A stretch of 64,000 nt of DNA from Algoriphagus lutimaris (GCF_017051705.1 NZ_JAFIDJ010000001.1:1517786-1581785), one strand, 5' to 3'; positions 36,551 to 46,320 are shown, counted from the stretch's first letter. Translations and numbers: made by a program. Notes: generated by a model from the letters alone, not told the origin.

Positions 36551-37317
36551 AACTTCTCTTCTATTCCTAAACCAAATAGTGCAAAATCATATTTGACAGG
36601 ATCATTTGCATCAAATTCCCTCAATCGTTCGGTAAGTTCTAAAGCAGTCAACCAATCGGTTTGTTTTCTGGTAATCAACCCTAACTTCCTTCCTACTCTA
36701 TCGACATGGAGGTCACAGGGGCATATCAGTTGGGAAGGCTGAATCTGGTTCCAAATTCCGAAATCTACTCCTAAGCTATCCTTACGAACCATCCAGCGCA
36801 AAAACATATTGATCCTTTTACATGCAGCTTTCCTAGCTGGGGTAGCAATATGCTTTCTTGTTCTTTGTGGAGCATCGGGCAGATGAAAGAAAAATTCATG
36901 GAAGGATCTCAGGACAGATTCCATAGCATGATCTCCGTTATGCCAACCTAATAAAAACGCCTCCTCCAAGGAGCGATGATTCTTATAAAACCAACTTAAA
37001 AAATGAATGAAATACAAGGTATCAATATCATTGAAAGTACGGTGTTTAAAGCTTAAAAATGGCTTCAGATCCTGTTCTTCATGATTGATTAAAAAATCAT
37101 GAGGAGCATGGTCCATCATTTGAAATAACTCTCTGCACTTATTAATAATTGTTTTCCGCTGGCCCCAAGCCAAAATAGCAGCAAAAAAAGCGGTAATCTC
37201 TATGTCTTCTTTCTTGGAGTAGTGATGAGGAATCGACACTGGATCATTTACAATAAAACCTGGCTGGTTATATTGAGCTACTTTTTCATCTAAGAATTCC
37301 TTCAGGTTTTGCATCAA
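36547..37317 (-). CDS. TIGR02757 (DUF2400) family protein
   Basis: The 256-residue soluble protein shows the family's features DPVSIPHHYSKKEDIEITAFFAAILAWGQR (split), FKHRTFNDIDTLYFIHFL, KRINMFLRWMVRKD and LICPCDLHVDRVGRKLGLI. The last parts recall helix-hairpin and HhH-GPD-like proteins, so a link to DNA has been suggested, but no function is established. Its start overlaps the stop of the upstream gene by four bases (ATGA). Confidence 0.85.
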   Translation of the reverse strand: MMQNLKEFLDEKVAQYNQPGFIVNDPVSIPHHYSKKEDIEITAFFAAILAWGQRKTIINKCRELFQMMDHAPHDFLINHEEQDLKPFLSFKHRTFNDIDTLYFIHFLSWFYKNHRSLEEAFLLGWHNGDHAMESVLRSFHEFFFHLPDAPQRTRKHIATPARKAACKRINMFLRWMVRKDSLGVDFGIWNQIQPSQLICPCDLHVDRVGRKLGLITRKQTDWLTALELTERLREFDANDPVKYDFALFGLGIEEKF

Positions 37318-37868
37318 AGTGCCACTTTCACTTCTCCTCCCTGCGTTCCATCAAACCATTTGAAGGAAAGTTCATTGTCTACCTTTTCGGAAACATGCCA
37401 ATCAAAACACTTAATATTAGTCAATGGCTTTAAACTATCTTCATCAGGGTTATAAAGGCAGATATCAAAATCCGGTAAATCTTTAGATTCCGTACTATTC
37501 CACTTTTCAAGAAGAAAGCCCTCTTCCAGAATTCTTACTTTATTACCAAAAACATAATCACTCAAAACTGTAGGAACTCCATCTTTCCTTCTCAATTTAA
37601 AACCTGAGGGTCCAAACATAATTTGTTTGCAGAGTTTAGCCTCCAATAAATCATTAGAAAATGGTAGGGTTTCCCATTCCACCTCTTTCAATACCACTTT
37701 GGATCCTTCAGGCTTCAAGCGGGTAAGGAATCTTGAGAGTAAAGAAAATAAATATGTTAAGCCAATAAAAAGCAGACCAAAGCTTGCCAAAATCGGGTAC
37801 GAAATGACAAAAATGACATTCCAGATAAAGCGAAAGATATGGTGGAAAATGAGTTGAGCCTTATTCAT
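37314..37868 (-). CDS. Membrane-anchored protein of unknown function
   Basis: A 184-residue protein from ATG 37868 (a longer frame begins at TTG 37904 but is less likely). Residues ~8-55 hold one or two hydrophobic helices (IWNVIFVISYPILASFGLLF), and the rest is a soluble domain with LKEVEWETLPFSNDLLEAKL and a C-terminal beta region ending GTQGGEVKVAL. It is cotranscribed with the TIGR02757 gene. I do not recognise it. Confidence 0.65.
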   Translation of the reverse strand: MNKAQLIFHHIFRFIWNVIFVISYPILASFGLLFIGLTYLFSLLSRFLTRLKPEGSKVVLKEVEWETLPFSNDLLEAKLCKQIMFGPSGFKLRRKDGVPTVLSDYVFGNKVRILEEGFLLEKWNSTESKDLPDFDICLYNPDEDSLKPLTNIKCFDWHVSEKVDNELSFKWFDGTQGGEVKVAL

Positions 37869-37929
37869 TAGCCACAAAATTAGCCCTCTATATAGTATTA
37901 TCAAAAAATATACATCAAATGAGGAAAAT

Positions 37930-37954
37930 TAAAAACCCCGGCAAGGCCAGGGTT
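37930..37954 (-). terminator. Terminator after the LysM gene
   Basis: On the minus strand AACCC-T-GGC pairs with GCC-G-GGGTT around a three-base loop (37934-37954), followed by TTTTTAATTTT. It lies about 30 bp past the LysM stop. Confidence 0.7.
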
Positions 37955-37985
37955 CATTGATAAATTCTTTTCCTAAAAGAATTTT

Positions 37986-39161
37986 TTAGTACATGACCTC
38001 TACCGGGAATCTCGGATTCACGGCTTTAAGTTGATCATAAGCTGCTTGAGATAGTTTGATTACAAGTTTGCTATTATCTCCAGTCTCAGGAAGCGTTCCT
38101 ACCACTCTTGCAAAAATAGTGACGTCATTTTCTTCATTTTTGATTCTCATGATCGTCCCAACTGGAGCCGTTCTATGAAGAACCAAATATTTTTTATGAC
38201 CTCCAGTACCTTCGATCAATTCAGCTTGTCCTGTTTCCTTAATATTTTTAAACCCTCCAGAAGCATTATCTGGATTGGCAGGAATGTTCATTTCATCTGC
38301 ATCGGTGACCACCCTTGGTGTTCCGACAATTGGCACTGTAGAAGGGCCTACTTCCCCTCTTCCCACTTTCAAAGTTTGCCCCACCCTTACATTATTGGAG
38401 GTTAAGGCATTCCAAGTAATCAAATCTTCTACTCTTGCTTGGTATTGATTGGCAATTGAAAATAAAGTTTCACCAGATTTAACTTCGTGGGAAACCCATT
38501 CTCCTGGTGCGATTGGAACAGCATTATCTGCAGCTTTATTTTCTACCACTTCTTTTTCTTCATTTTTTTCAGGAGCAGGTGCCGGCTTTTCCGTTTTCTT
38601 TTCGACCACTTCTGGCTTTTCAACCTCTTCTTTTTTGACCGGAACAGAAGTAGTCACTACTGCAACTTCTGTTTTCGGGCTTTCCTGAACAACTGGTTCG
38701 GCTTTGGGTTGAGCTGCTGCAATTGGCTTCTTAATGATGAGCCCCTGGCCCACACTTAAGTCATTTCCTTTCAACTCATTCCATTGCATCACCTCACTTA
38801 CGGTCACTCCATACTTTTTTGAAATAGAGAAAAGTGTCTCACCAGGTACTACTTTGTGAATGCTTGCTCCATCAGGAATTTCGGATTTAGCAATAAAAGG
38901 AACCCGAATCGTCTGACCTATCTTCAGTCCTTGCTTAAGAACCGCATTGGACTCAATAATTTCACTTACCGGAGCTGCATATCGTCTACTAATTCCGAAA
39001 AGAGTTTCTTTAGGCTCTACAGCATGAAGGATATAGGTCTTATCACCAACTCTCTCCACTCCTACTGAATCAATACTTGTCATTTCTGAAGCAATAGAAG
39101 TACTTGATATCAATAAAAAACCTGAGAATATGGCTAAATGGAATTTAGATCCGAAAATCAT
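37986..39161 (-). CDS. Secreted protein with three LysM domains
   Basis: From the ATG at 39161 (preferred over TTG 39203) the protein has 391 residues and a signal peptide (ending TSIASE). LysM domains are at about residues 35-85 (AVEPKETLFGISRRY), 90-140 (VVPGETLFSISKKYGVTVSEV) and 215-265 (VKSGETLFSIANQY). Domains two and three are separated by a Pro/Lys/Glu/Val-rich linker. The C-terminal ~100 residues (YLVLHRTAPVGTIMRIKNEEN, ATVVGTLPETGDN-type) resemble an RlpA/double-psi beta-barrel. It likely binds peptidoglycan; no hydrolase residues can be assigned. It is divergent from nfeD. Confidence 0.88.
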   Translation of the reverse strand: MIFGSKFHLAIFSGFLLISSTSIASEMTSIDSVGVERVGDKTYILHAVEPKETLFGISRRYAAPVSEIIESNAVLKQGLKIGQTIRVPFIAKSEIPDGASIHKVVPGETLFSISKKYGVTVSEVMQWNELKGNDLSVGQGLIIKKPIAAAQPKAEPVVQESPKTEVAVVTTSVPVKKEEVEKPEVVEKKTEKPAPAPEKNEEKEVVENKAADNAVPIAPGEWVSHEVKSGETLFSIANQYQARVEDLITWNALTSNNVRVGQTLKVGRGEVGPSTVPIVGTPRVVTDADEMNIPANPDNASGGFKNIKETGQAELIEGTGGHKKYLVLHRTAPVGTIMRIKNEENDVTIFARVVGTLPETGDNSKLVIKLSQAAYDQLKAVNPRFPVEVMY

Positions 39162-39367
39162 AATACGTGTTGGGATTGAATAATTGAAGTATTCTAAATA
39201 CAAGATTAATTTCGATTTGAAGTATGAACAAGAATTATGCTAGAAAACAATAATCCTTTGATTAATCTTGAGAATTCAAAGATGAGATTTTTTAAACCAA
39301 AGAAGGTAAAAACGGCAGTTTCCGATGCCTTTTCGTATATTTTCCTATCAATTGCGTACAAATCTAT

Positions 39368-40717
39368 ATGAAGACCATAATAAGACATCTTTTTACCTTT
39401 CTCGTGTTTTTCCCTGTGCTCTTGAAAGCTCAAGACCAAGCCATCCATACCGTATTTACATTTAAAATCGATGAAGATATTGACCCTGCCATGAATCGGA
39501 AAGTGAAGCTGGCACTAGAGCAAGCTAAAGAAGAGTCCGCAGACCTCATCATCATTGAAATGGATACCTATGGAGGGGCAGTTAATGATGCCGATGATAT
39601 CAGAACTATGATTCTGGAATCCTCCATTCCTATTTATGTTTTTATAAACAAGGATGCTGCTTCGGCTGGAGCTCTGATCTCCATTGCTAGTGATAAAATA
39701 TTTATGGCGCCAGGAGGAAGTATTGGAGCAGCCACCGTAGTAAATGGCATGGATGGAGCGGCTGCGCCTGACAAATACCAATCTTATATGCGGTCTATGA
39801 TGAGAAGTACGGCAGAAGCCAAAGGACGTGATCCAAAAATTGCGGAAGCTATGGTAGATGAAAACATAGAAATTGAAGGGATAAGTGAGGCCGGCTCAGT
39901 GATTACTTTTTCAGTTTCTGAAGCTAAAAAATATGGGTTTTGTGATGGAGAGTATATTTCAATGGATCAACTGATCCAAGATCAAAACCTTTCAGATGCC
40001 AACCTCATTTCCTACCAAACGGACTTCACTGAAAAAATCATCGCTTTTTTTCTAAGCCCAGCCGTGAGTGGCTTCTTAATTCTAATTATCATAGGAGGAA
40101 TCTATTTTGAATTACAAACACCAGGGGTAGGCTTTCCTTTAGTAGCATCCCTGATCGCTGTTGTATTATATTTTACTCCCTATTATTTAAATGGCTTAGC
40201 TGACAATTGGGAAATCATTGTGTTTGTTGCAGGAATTATTCTATTGGCTCTAGAGCTATTTGTAATTCCTGGATTTGGGATTTTTGGGATTCTCGGTATC
40301 ACCTGTATACTATCAGGATTGGTATTGGGCATGCTCCCCAATGAAAACTTTGACTTTGAGTTTGTCCCAGCCTCTGAATTATTTGCGGCCTTACTTACTG
40401 TGATCCTAGCTGCCATTGCCTCTGTTGGAATCGTTTTTTGGCTGACGCCGAAAGTCAATGAATGGAAAGCCTTCAGTGCCATTTCCCTCGCTGGAACACA
40501 GCAAAAGCGGGATGGATACACTTCCAGTTTCTATTCTGATAGTTTACAAGGGCAAAAAGGAATTGTTCATTCTAGGCTGAGACCTAGTGGAAGAGTAGAA
40601 ATTGGTGGCGAAATTTACGATGCTTATTCCAGGGGAGAATTTATCGATAAGGGAGAACCCATCATTGTCATTTCGACGGAAGGAACTTCTCTGAAAGTCA
40701 AAAAATCAGAGGCTTAA
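39368..40717 (+). CDS. NfeD-family membrane-bound serine protease (long form)
   Basis: The 449-residue protein has a signal peptide (ending LLKAQ) and a ClpP/SppA-like protease domain (residues ~25-215) with Ser99 in KDAASAGALISIASDKIFM. Three to four membrane helices follow (~225-350), then a C-terminal OB-fold NfeD domain (~375-445, GIVHSRLRPSGRVEIGGEIYDA). Long NfeD proteins are thought to cleave a partner stomatin. No stomatin/SPFH gene is adjacent here. It heads a tightly spaced operon with globin, plsC and gatC. Confidence 0.9.
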   Translation: MKTIIRHLFTFLVFFPVLLKAQDQAIHTVFTFKIDEDIDPAMNRKVKLALEQAKEESADLIIIEMDTYGGAVNDADDIRTMILESSIPIYVFINKDAASAGALISIASDKIFMAPGGSIGAATVVNGMDGAAAPDKYQSYMRSMMRSTAEAKGRDPKIAEAMVDENIEIEGISEAGSVITFSVSEAKKYGFCDGEYISMDQLIQDQNLSDANLISYQTDFTEKIIAFFLSPAVSGFLILIIIGGIYFELQTPGVGFPLVASLIAVVLYFTPYYLNGLADNWEIIVFVAGIILLALELFVIPGFGIFGILGITCILSGLVLGMLPNENFDFEFVPASELFAALLTVILAAIASVGIVFWLTPKVNEWKAFSAISLAGTQQKRDGYTSSFYSDSLQGQKGIVHSRLRPSGRVEIGGEIYDAYSRGEFIDKGEPIIVISTEGTSLKVKKSEA

Positions 40718-40745
40718 ACTTTTTGGAATTCCTTAAGTTTGCAGC

Positions 40746-41123
40746 ATGAACCCATTTCAGTCTGTTTATGAAGAGATAGGAGAAGAAAAAATCCGTTATC
40801 TCTCCCACTTATTTTATCTAGAAGTTAAAAAAAATGAAGCATTAAGAAGCCTGTACCCTGAAAAGGATCTGGCTCCTGCAGAAGAACGTCTATTTTTATT
40901 TTTACTTCAGGTTTTCGGAGGACCTCAGACATACTCCGAACAAAGAGGGCACCCAAGATTGAGGATGAGGCATCTTAATTGGAAAATCGATAGCAAAATG
41001 AGAAACCACTGGCTCAATGCCATGATGACAGCGATAGATCAACTGGATCTTGATCCTAATGTAAAAGAGTTGATGTTAGGATACTTTATCAAAGTGGCCA
41101 ACCATATGATCAATCATGAATAA
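40746..41123 (+). CDS. Truncated haemoglobin, group II (trHbO type)
   Basis: The 125-residue globin is very close to group II truncated haemoglobins. GGPQTYSEQRGHPRLRMRHL contains the proximal His76, NHWL contains the conserved Trp89 at position G8, and the N-terminus keeps an intact short A/B region with Phe/Tyr in FYLEV. Group II globins bind oxygen tightly and act in oxygen or peroxide chemistry. Its gene overlaps the plsC start by eight bases, an unusual linkage to phospholipid synthesis. Confidence 0.94.
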   Translation: MNPFQSVYEEIGEEKIRYLSHLFYLEVKKNEALRSLYPEKDLAPAEERLFLFLLQVFGGPQTYSEQRGHPRLRMRHLNWKIDSKMRNHWLNAMMTAIDQLDLDPNVKELMLGYFIKVANHMINHE

Positions 41124-41847
41124 GATTTTGAAAGGAGTTTATTCAGGGTACGCAGGGCTTATTTTTATTTTAAGCTTTATTCTGATTTTCCCATTTATAC
41201 TGATCTGCATTTGGATTCCTGGTTTCAAAAAATTTGGAAGAAAGATCAATCGATATTGGGCTAGAGTATATTTCACTTTGATTTTCCTACCCGTAAAAAT
41301 TGAAAATCGAGCCAAACAAAAAAGTGGTCAACCATACATTTATATCGCCAACCATTTCAGCTACTTAGACATTCCCATGATGGGGTTTATTCCAGGAGAT
41401 GTCCAGTTTGTAGGTAAAGCCTCTATCAGAAAAGCACCTTTGTTTGGTTATTATTTCAAAAAGCTGCACATCGCAGTGGATCGAGAAAGACTGAGAAGCA
41501 GAGCGGAAACCATGAGAAGATCCATAGCTGCTATTGAACAAGGAAGCGGATTGATTATTTTCCCAGAAGGAGGCATTTATACCAAAAACCCTCCACAAAT
41601 GATCCCTTTCAAAATCGGGGCATTTAAAATTTCCATATCCAAACAAATCCCCATTATCCCGGTCACTTTATCTTATAATCATATAATTTTGCCTGATGAC
41701 GGTAAGTTATTACTAAATTGGAGGCCAGCAAAAATGGTGATGCATGAAGTGATCTTGCCTACGGAGGAAGACACCGAAGAAACCTTGAAACAAAAATGTT
41801 TTGATGTCATTCAGAATCAATTGAATTTAGATGCCGAAAACTTATGA
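41116..41847 (+). CDS. plsC: 1-acyl-sn-glycerol-3-phosphate acyltransferase
   Basis: A 243-residue membrane acyltransferase with an N-terminal hydrophobic segment (~10-35), the catalytic NHFSYLD motif (HxxxxD), GKASIRKAPLFGYYF, and FPEGGIYTK. It converts lysophosphatidate to phosphatidate. The start lies in the end of the globin gene, and its stop overlaps gatC by four bases. Confidence 0.93.
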   Translation: MNKILKGVYSGYAGLIFILSFILIFPFILICIWIPGFKKFGRKINRYWARVYFTLIFLPVKIENRAKQKSGQPYIYIANHFSYLDIPMMGFIPGDVQFVGKASIRKAPLFGYYFKKLHIAVDRERLRSRAETMRRSIAAIEQGSGLIIFPEGGIYTKNPPQMIPFKIGAFKISISKQIPIIPVTLSYNHIILPDDGKLLLNWRPAKMVMHEVILPTEEDTEETLKQKCFDVIQNQLNLDAENL

Positions 41848-42131
41848 GAATCGATAAAACCACCATCAAAAAAATCTCCCATTTAGCCAGATTGGAATTT
41901 GATGAAAACAGTGCTGAAAAAATGTCTCGGGACATGAGTCAGATTTTGGACTGGGTAGAACAGTTGAATGAAATAAACACGGACAATATAGAACCTTTAA
42001 CCACTATGTCTTCAGAAGTAAATGATATGAGAGAAGATGTCAGTGGTACACATTTAAATCATGAAGCTGCTTTAAAAAATGCTCCAAAAAGAGATGCAGA
42101 ATACTTTAGAGTTCCGAAAGTATTAGAATAA
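41844..42131 (+). CDS. gatC: Glutamyl-tRNA(Gln) amidotransferase subunit C
   Basis: The 95-residue subunit begins with the family's IKKISHLARLEFDENSAEK, then ILDWVEQLNEINTDNIEPL, and ends with the conserved RDAEYFRVPKVLE. GatC stabilises the GatCAB complex that makes Gln-tRNA(Gln). The gatA and gatB genes are not here. Start ATGA overlaps plsC and the stop overlaps the next ATG (TAATG), a sign of translational coupling. Confidence 0.95.
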   Translation: MRIDKTTIKKISHLARLEFDENSAEKMSRDMSQILDWVEQLNEINTDNIEPLTTMSSEVNDMREDVSGTHLNHEAALKNAPKRDAEYFRVPKVLE

Positions 42132-44911
42132 TGAGTCTAAAAAATTCAAATCAAGGCTATCAAATTCCCAGTCTACTTGCCCTCCTACTTCTGATAGCTG
42201 GAGGGCTTTTTGCACTTTATTACTTGGTATTGGACCCCATGCCTTATGAGGTGATAGAAAGTGCGACATTTTTGGACAGGATTGCCGTGCCATTTGATTG
42301 GGTTCAAATAGGGCCGCTTGCCTACCCTATCAACATTGACAACTTTTTGATTTTTCAGGAATTTCATTCCTTACCCATGGCAATTAATCCAATGGAGTCC
42401 TATTTCTTTTTTGGATTGGTCTTTCTAATAGCCTCCTCTTTTTTAACCATGCTCTCGGGATTCAATAAAATGGCAATTGTAGCTGGAGGGATCGGTTGGA
42501 TCGTATTGGTTACACTTTGTAATTTCAATGGGTTAAATATCGGGGGAGCAAGCGCCAACTTTCCCTTGATTATTGTTTTAATAGGATCTTTAGGGCCTGT
42601 GATTTTTTTTCATATCTGGGGTCAAAATCTATCATTACTCCTTAAATGGTTTATAACTACAATAAGTTTTGCACTAGCAATTTTCATTTTAGTAAGACTT
42701 AGTCCCATCACCCAACCAATCCTATTTATTTCAGAGTATTCAACAGTTATGGCCTTGGGTTTATGTATTGCCTGGATATTTTGGAATGGACATAGTTTTG
42801 TTTCAGGAATCTATATTCTTTTGGCAAGAACGAATAAGGACTTAGGCATGAAAATCTCCTACCAAATGGGGATTATTTCTATAGGATATCTTGCCACACT
42901 TTTTCTATTGTTTATGGAGATGACAGGAGATTTAGTCACTCCATTTTTCGGATTTTCTCCCCTATATCTATTAATTCCGGTTGGAGCATTGGGATGGGTA
43001 TCTTTCAATTCAAAAATCAACCAAATACCGAATTTGGCTGCAGATGGAAAAACCCTAAAAATACTCCATCTCTTAGGTTTTGGACTGACTTTATGGCTTT
43101 GCTGGAAACTTATTATAAGCGGAAATCAACCGGGCGAAGAACTAGTAAAGCATTTATTTCTATATAGCCAAATAGGGTTTACGCTATTCTTTATCGTTTA
43201 TCTTTTCAGTAACTTTTTGTCCATCATGGATTCTGGAAAGGCCATTGATGAAATTCTTTATAAACCGTATTCGCTCCCCTATTATCATCTTCGGATTGGG
43301 GGCTTAATGGCAATCTTGGTGCTGACCATCTATGCAGAAGGGATCATCTCGGTTCAGCTGAATGCCCTGACGAATAATATAATGGGAGATTATTATTACC
43401 AATCAGGTCAACAGCTGGAAGCAAGTATTCTCTATGAAAACTCCTGGGCTAAATACAGAAAAAACAACAAGGCAAAACACTTAACGGCACAGCTCCTGTT
43501 TGAATTGAACCAACCTACCTTGGCGAAGCAACATTTGGAAGAGAGTTTTGCAGAATATCCCCAAGTAGATAATATCATCCTTTTAAGTAATCGATTACAT
43601 CGGGAAGACAAACTGTTTGAATCGATCTTTTACTTGGAAAAGGGGCTGGATATGTTTCCTTCCAATCCTTATTTAGCCAATAATCTCGCGCTTTTCTATG
43701 TCAAGATAAACCAGGAAGAAAAAGCCGTACAAACACTGGAGGAACATGCTCAAAACCATCCTACCCTGCTATCTAATTTATCGGCTTTGCGGACAAAGTT
43801 GGGCTTCAAAGGTGAATTAAAAGAAACCCCAGAAGATTTAATTGGGCAAATCAATCAATTGGCATTGAACAATTCCTCCGCCAACTTATCCAGTAACGAA
43901 TTAAAAAGTGCCATCAAATCCGGTTTGGAGAAAGAACAAAGCCCCATGCTCCTCCACGCAGGTTGGAGAAATTTACTTTCAGATAGAGACCGATCCGCCC
44001 CAAGCCAGGAACTGAATTTTTTGGATAGTCTCAGTAAACAGCCACAAATGGTGGATTATTTAATGGATATCCAGGAAACAGCCGTCATCAGAAGTTTAGG
44101 CGCAGGAAGAGTATCTGAAGCAGTAAAAAATCTGAATGGGTTAGCATTTAGAAACCCAGGGTCTGCGGGTTATTATTTAAATTTCTCTTCACAAGTATTA
44201 GCCCAAAACCTTGATTTTAGAAAAGCTGCTAGAGAGTTGATTGTGGCTGAAGAAAAAGGTTTCAAGGCATTTCAACCTCACCATTTGGCGATTTTACAAC
44301 TCTCGGGATACAATGGGAATGCAGAAGAAATCAAAAATAAGTATCAAGTTCTTTCGCCTGATTTTTTTTCAGAATCAGCCGGGATCAGCAAACAATATTT
44401 TGACTTGATTAAGAAATTTCATGAATCATTACCTGAACGTTTATTTTTTGAATGGCAATCGTTCCCGGATTCTGAGTTAAAATTAGATTTATCTATAAGG
44501 CTACTTAGCTACAAATCCCATGGTTTGAAGATAAATCAAATTCAAGAAGTTGGAGCGTTTTTAGTCAATCAAATCGAAAACACGGAAGAATTATCAAAGT
44601 TTCTTGCCGATCCAAATTGGAAAAAGGAGGAATCTTTGAAATCATACACCAAATGGTTAGGACTTAGCGAGGAATTGACTGCTAACCCTTACTTCACTCC
44701 TTTGGTATTGTCAGCAGCAGAAAGGATAGATGACCCACTAGCTCAATACGAATTATTGAATGATGTTTCTCAGTTTAATCATGATCCTTTATTATGGATT
44801 AGAAAAATCCAGGCTGCAAGAAGGATAAACCTTGATAATTATGCTGATGATGCATTAGAAAAATTGAGAGAATGGGTGTCTGATTCTGAACTGGAAAAAC
44901 TGAATTTTTAA
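42131..44911 (+). CDS. Large membrane protein with C-terminal TPR-like repeats
   Basis: This 926-residue protein has about ten hydrophobic segments in residues 15-430. A long soluble half of helical repeats follows, recognisable as TPRs around 435-560 (YYYQSGQQLEASILYENSW, SNPYLANNLALFYVKINQEE), ending in less regular helices. The C-terminus is exposed by prediction only. I do not recognise a family. It is fused into an operon whose other genes (nfeD, globin, plsC, gatC) are well known, through a one-base overlap with gatC. It may organise or sense something at the membrane, but that is speculation. Confidence 0.75.
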   Translation: MSLKNSNQGYQIPSLLALLLLIAGGLFALYYLVLDPMPYEVIESATFLDRIAVPFDWVQIGPLAYPINIDNFLIFQEFHSLPMAINPMESYFFFGLVFLIASSFLTMLSGFNKMAIVAGGIGWIVLVTLCNFNGLNIGGASANFPLIIVLIGSLGPVIFFHIWGQNLSLLLKWFITTISFALAIFILVRLSPITQPILFISEYSTVMALGLCIAWIFWNGHSFVSGIYILLARTNKDLGMKISYQMGIISIGYLATLFLLFMEMTGDLVTPFFGFSPLYLLIPVGALGWVSFNSKINQIPNLAADGKTLKILHLLGFGLTLWLCWKLIISGNQPGEELVKHLFLYSQIGFTLFFIVYLFSNFLSIMDSGKAIDEILYKPYSLPYYHLRIGGLMAILVLTIYAEGIISVQLNALTNNIMGDYYYQSGQQLEASILYENSWAKYRKNNKAKHLTAQLLFELNQPTLAKQHLEESFAEYPQVDNIILLSNRLHREDKLFESIFYLEKGLDMFPSNPYLANNLALFYVKINQEEKAVQTLEEHAQNHPTLLSNLSALRTKLGFKGELKETPEDLIGQINQLALNNSSANLSSNELKSAIKSGLEKEQSPMLLHAGWRNLLSDRDRSAPSQELNFLDSLSKQPQMVDYLMDIQETAVIRSLGAGRVSEAVKNLNGLAFRNPGSAGYYLNFSSQVLAQNLDFRKAARELIVAEEKGFKAFQPHHLAILQLSGYNGNAEEIKNKYQVLSPDFFSESAGISKQYFDLIKKFHESLPERLFFEWQSFPDSELKLDLSIRLLSYKSHGLKINQIQEVGAFLVNQIENTEELSKFLADPNWKKEESLKSYTKWLGLSEELTANPYFTPLVLSAAERIDDPLAQYELLNDVSQFNHDPLLWIRKIQAARRINLDNYADDALEKLREWVSDSELEKLNF

Positions 44912-44997
44912 ACTTAGCCATATATTTCACGTAATTTCACTAGACTACTTTTAAATTTTTAACGCATATAAATTATCTTCAGCAAAAAATAGCATCC

Positions 44998-45714
44998 ATG
45001 AGCAGAGTAATTGAAACCCATGAAATAAATAAAACCTATAAGATGGGAGCTGAAGTGATTCAGGCCCTTAAGTCTGTATCCATTACAGTAAATAAAGGTG
45101 AATATGTAGCATTTATGGGGCCCTCTGGATCTGGAAAGTCTACTTTGATGAATATCATCGGATGCTTGGACACCCCTACTTCTGGCACCTATATCCTAAA
45201 TAATAAAGATGCCAGCGACATGACAGAAAATGAACTGGCTGAGATTAGAAACAAAGAAATCGGCTTTGTTTTTCAGACTTTTAACCTTCTTCCACGAGCT
45301 ACCTGTCTGGAAAACGTTGCATTGCCTCTGGTATATGCAGGGTACAGCAAAGAAGATAGAGAAGAATTGGCTTTTCAGGCACTTTCAAATGTTGGTTTAG
45401 GGGATAGAACCAAACATAAGCCAAATGAACTTTCAGGTGGTCAAAGACAACGTGTAGCGATTGCCAGGGCTTTAGTAAATAATCCAAGTATAATTTTGGC
45501 GGATGAGCCCACGGGTAATCTAGATTCCAAAACCTCTTATGAAATTATGGAATTGTTTCATGAGTTACATGCTAAAGGAAATACCATTATCATGGTTACT
45601 CACGAGGATGACATTGCGCATTATGCCCATAGAATTGTGAGATTAAGGGATGGATTGGTAGAAACTGACACAATAAATCCAAATCCTACACGTGGAGTTG
45701 CGATGCACACCTAA
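44998..45714 (+). CDS. ABC transporter ATP-binding protein (MacB/LolD type)
   Basis: The 238-residue ATPase has Walker [11 protein letters not shown]-loop [17 protein letters not shown], the [15 protein letters not shown] signature, Walker [13 protein letters not shown] and the switch His (VTHEDD). This subfamily drives MacB/FtsX-type permeases, acting in lipoprotein export or peptide efflux. No permease is beside it; the FtsX-like permease at 11321 lacks an ATPase, but they are 31 kb apart and a link is only a guess. A TACTTTTA near the start region resembles a promoter but is one base off. Confidence 0.93.
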   Translation: MSRVIETHEINKTYKMGAEVIQALKSVSITVNKGEYVAFMGPSGSGKSTLMNIIGCLDTPTSGTYILNNKDASDMTENELAEIRNKEIGFVFQTFNLLPRATCLENVALPLVYAGYSKEDREELAFQALSNVGLGDRTKHKPNELSGGQRQRVAIARALVNNPSIILADEPTGNLDSKTSYEIMELFHELHAKGNTIIMVTHEDDIAHYAHRIVRLRDGLVETDTINPNPTRGVAMHT

Positions 45715-45741
45715 TTATCCATTTTTTTACAAATAGATTCT

Positions 45742-45749
45742 TATTTTTG
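45742..45749 (+). promoter_or_regulatory. Candidate -7 element of the cobalamin adenosyltransferase gene
   Basis: TATTTTTG matches TAnnTTTG and ends 22 bp before ATG 45772. No TTTG is seen at -33, so the assignment is tentative. Confidence 0.4.
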
Positions 45750-45771
45750 TCGGAAGATCAAAAGATTGCCG

Positions 45772-46320
45772 ATGAAAATCTATACAAAAACAGGAGACAA
45801 AGGAATTACCTCATTATTGGGTGGTATTCGTGTCCCGAAATCTGATTTAAGAATAGATGCTTATGGGACAATCGATGAGTTAAATTCTTACCTTGGATTA
45901 GTAAGAGATCAACCAGTAAATCAAAAAAGAGGGGATCTTTTAAAGGAAATTCAAGATAGGTTATTTACCATTGGCGCAGATTTAGCCACTGTTCCAGGCA
46001 AGGAAAAAGTAAAAAAACCGGATCTACATTTAGAGGATATCGCTCTTTTGGAAAAAGAGATGGATCTTATGGAAATGGAGCTACCTCCTTTAAAAGCATT
46101 TATTTTGCCAGGGGGACATCAATCTGTTTCTTTTTGTCATTTGGCAAGAACAGTTTGTAGGAGAGCGGAACGAATCACAGTTGAATTAGCATCATTCGAA
46201 GAAGTTTCAGAATTGATAATTCAATATCTTAATAGACTTTCGGATTTTCTCTTTGTGTTGGGAAGAGCCATGAGTCAAGAATTAGGTGCCGAGGAAATTA
46301 CCTGGAAGCCCCGAATTTAA
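45772..46320 (+). CDS. PduO-type cob(I)yrinic acid a,c-diamide adenosyltransferase
   Basis: From ATG 45772 (a TTG at 45766 gives a two-residue longer form) the enzyme has 182 residues. PduO/MMAB family marks are KIYTKTGDKGITSLLGGIR at the N-terminus (ATP-binding), IDAYGTIDELNSYLGLVRD, ILPGGHQSVSFCHLARTVCR and RAERITVELA. It adds the adenosyl group to cobalamin, making coenzyme B12 for mutases such as methylmalonyl-CoA mutase. The window also holds cobalamin-dependent methionine synthase, which uses methyl- rather than adenosyl-cobalamin. Confidence 0.93.
   Translation: MKIYTKTGDKGITSLLGGIRVPKSDLRIDAYGTIDELNSYLGLVRDQPVNQKRGDLLKEIQDRLFTIGADLATVPGKEKVKKPDLHLEDIALLEKEMDLMEMELPPLKAFILPGGHQSVSFCHLARTVCRRAERITVELASFEEVSELIIQYLNRLSDFLFVLGRAMSQELGAEEITWKPRI

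Noticed and set aside
40734-40741. TAAGTTTG as a promoter of the globin gene
   Set aside because: It lies only four bases before the ATG and has no -33 box, so a start there would be almost leaderless; the gene is better explained by readthrough from nfeD.
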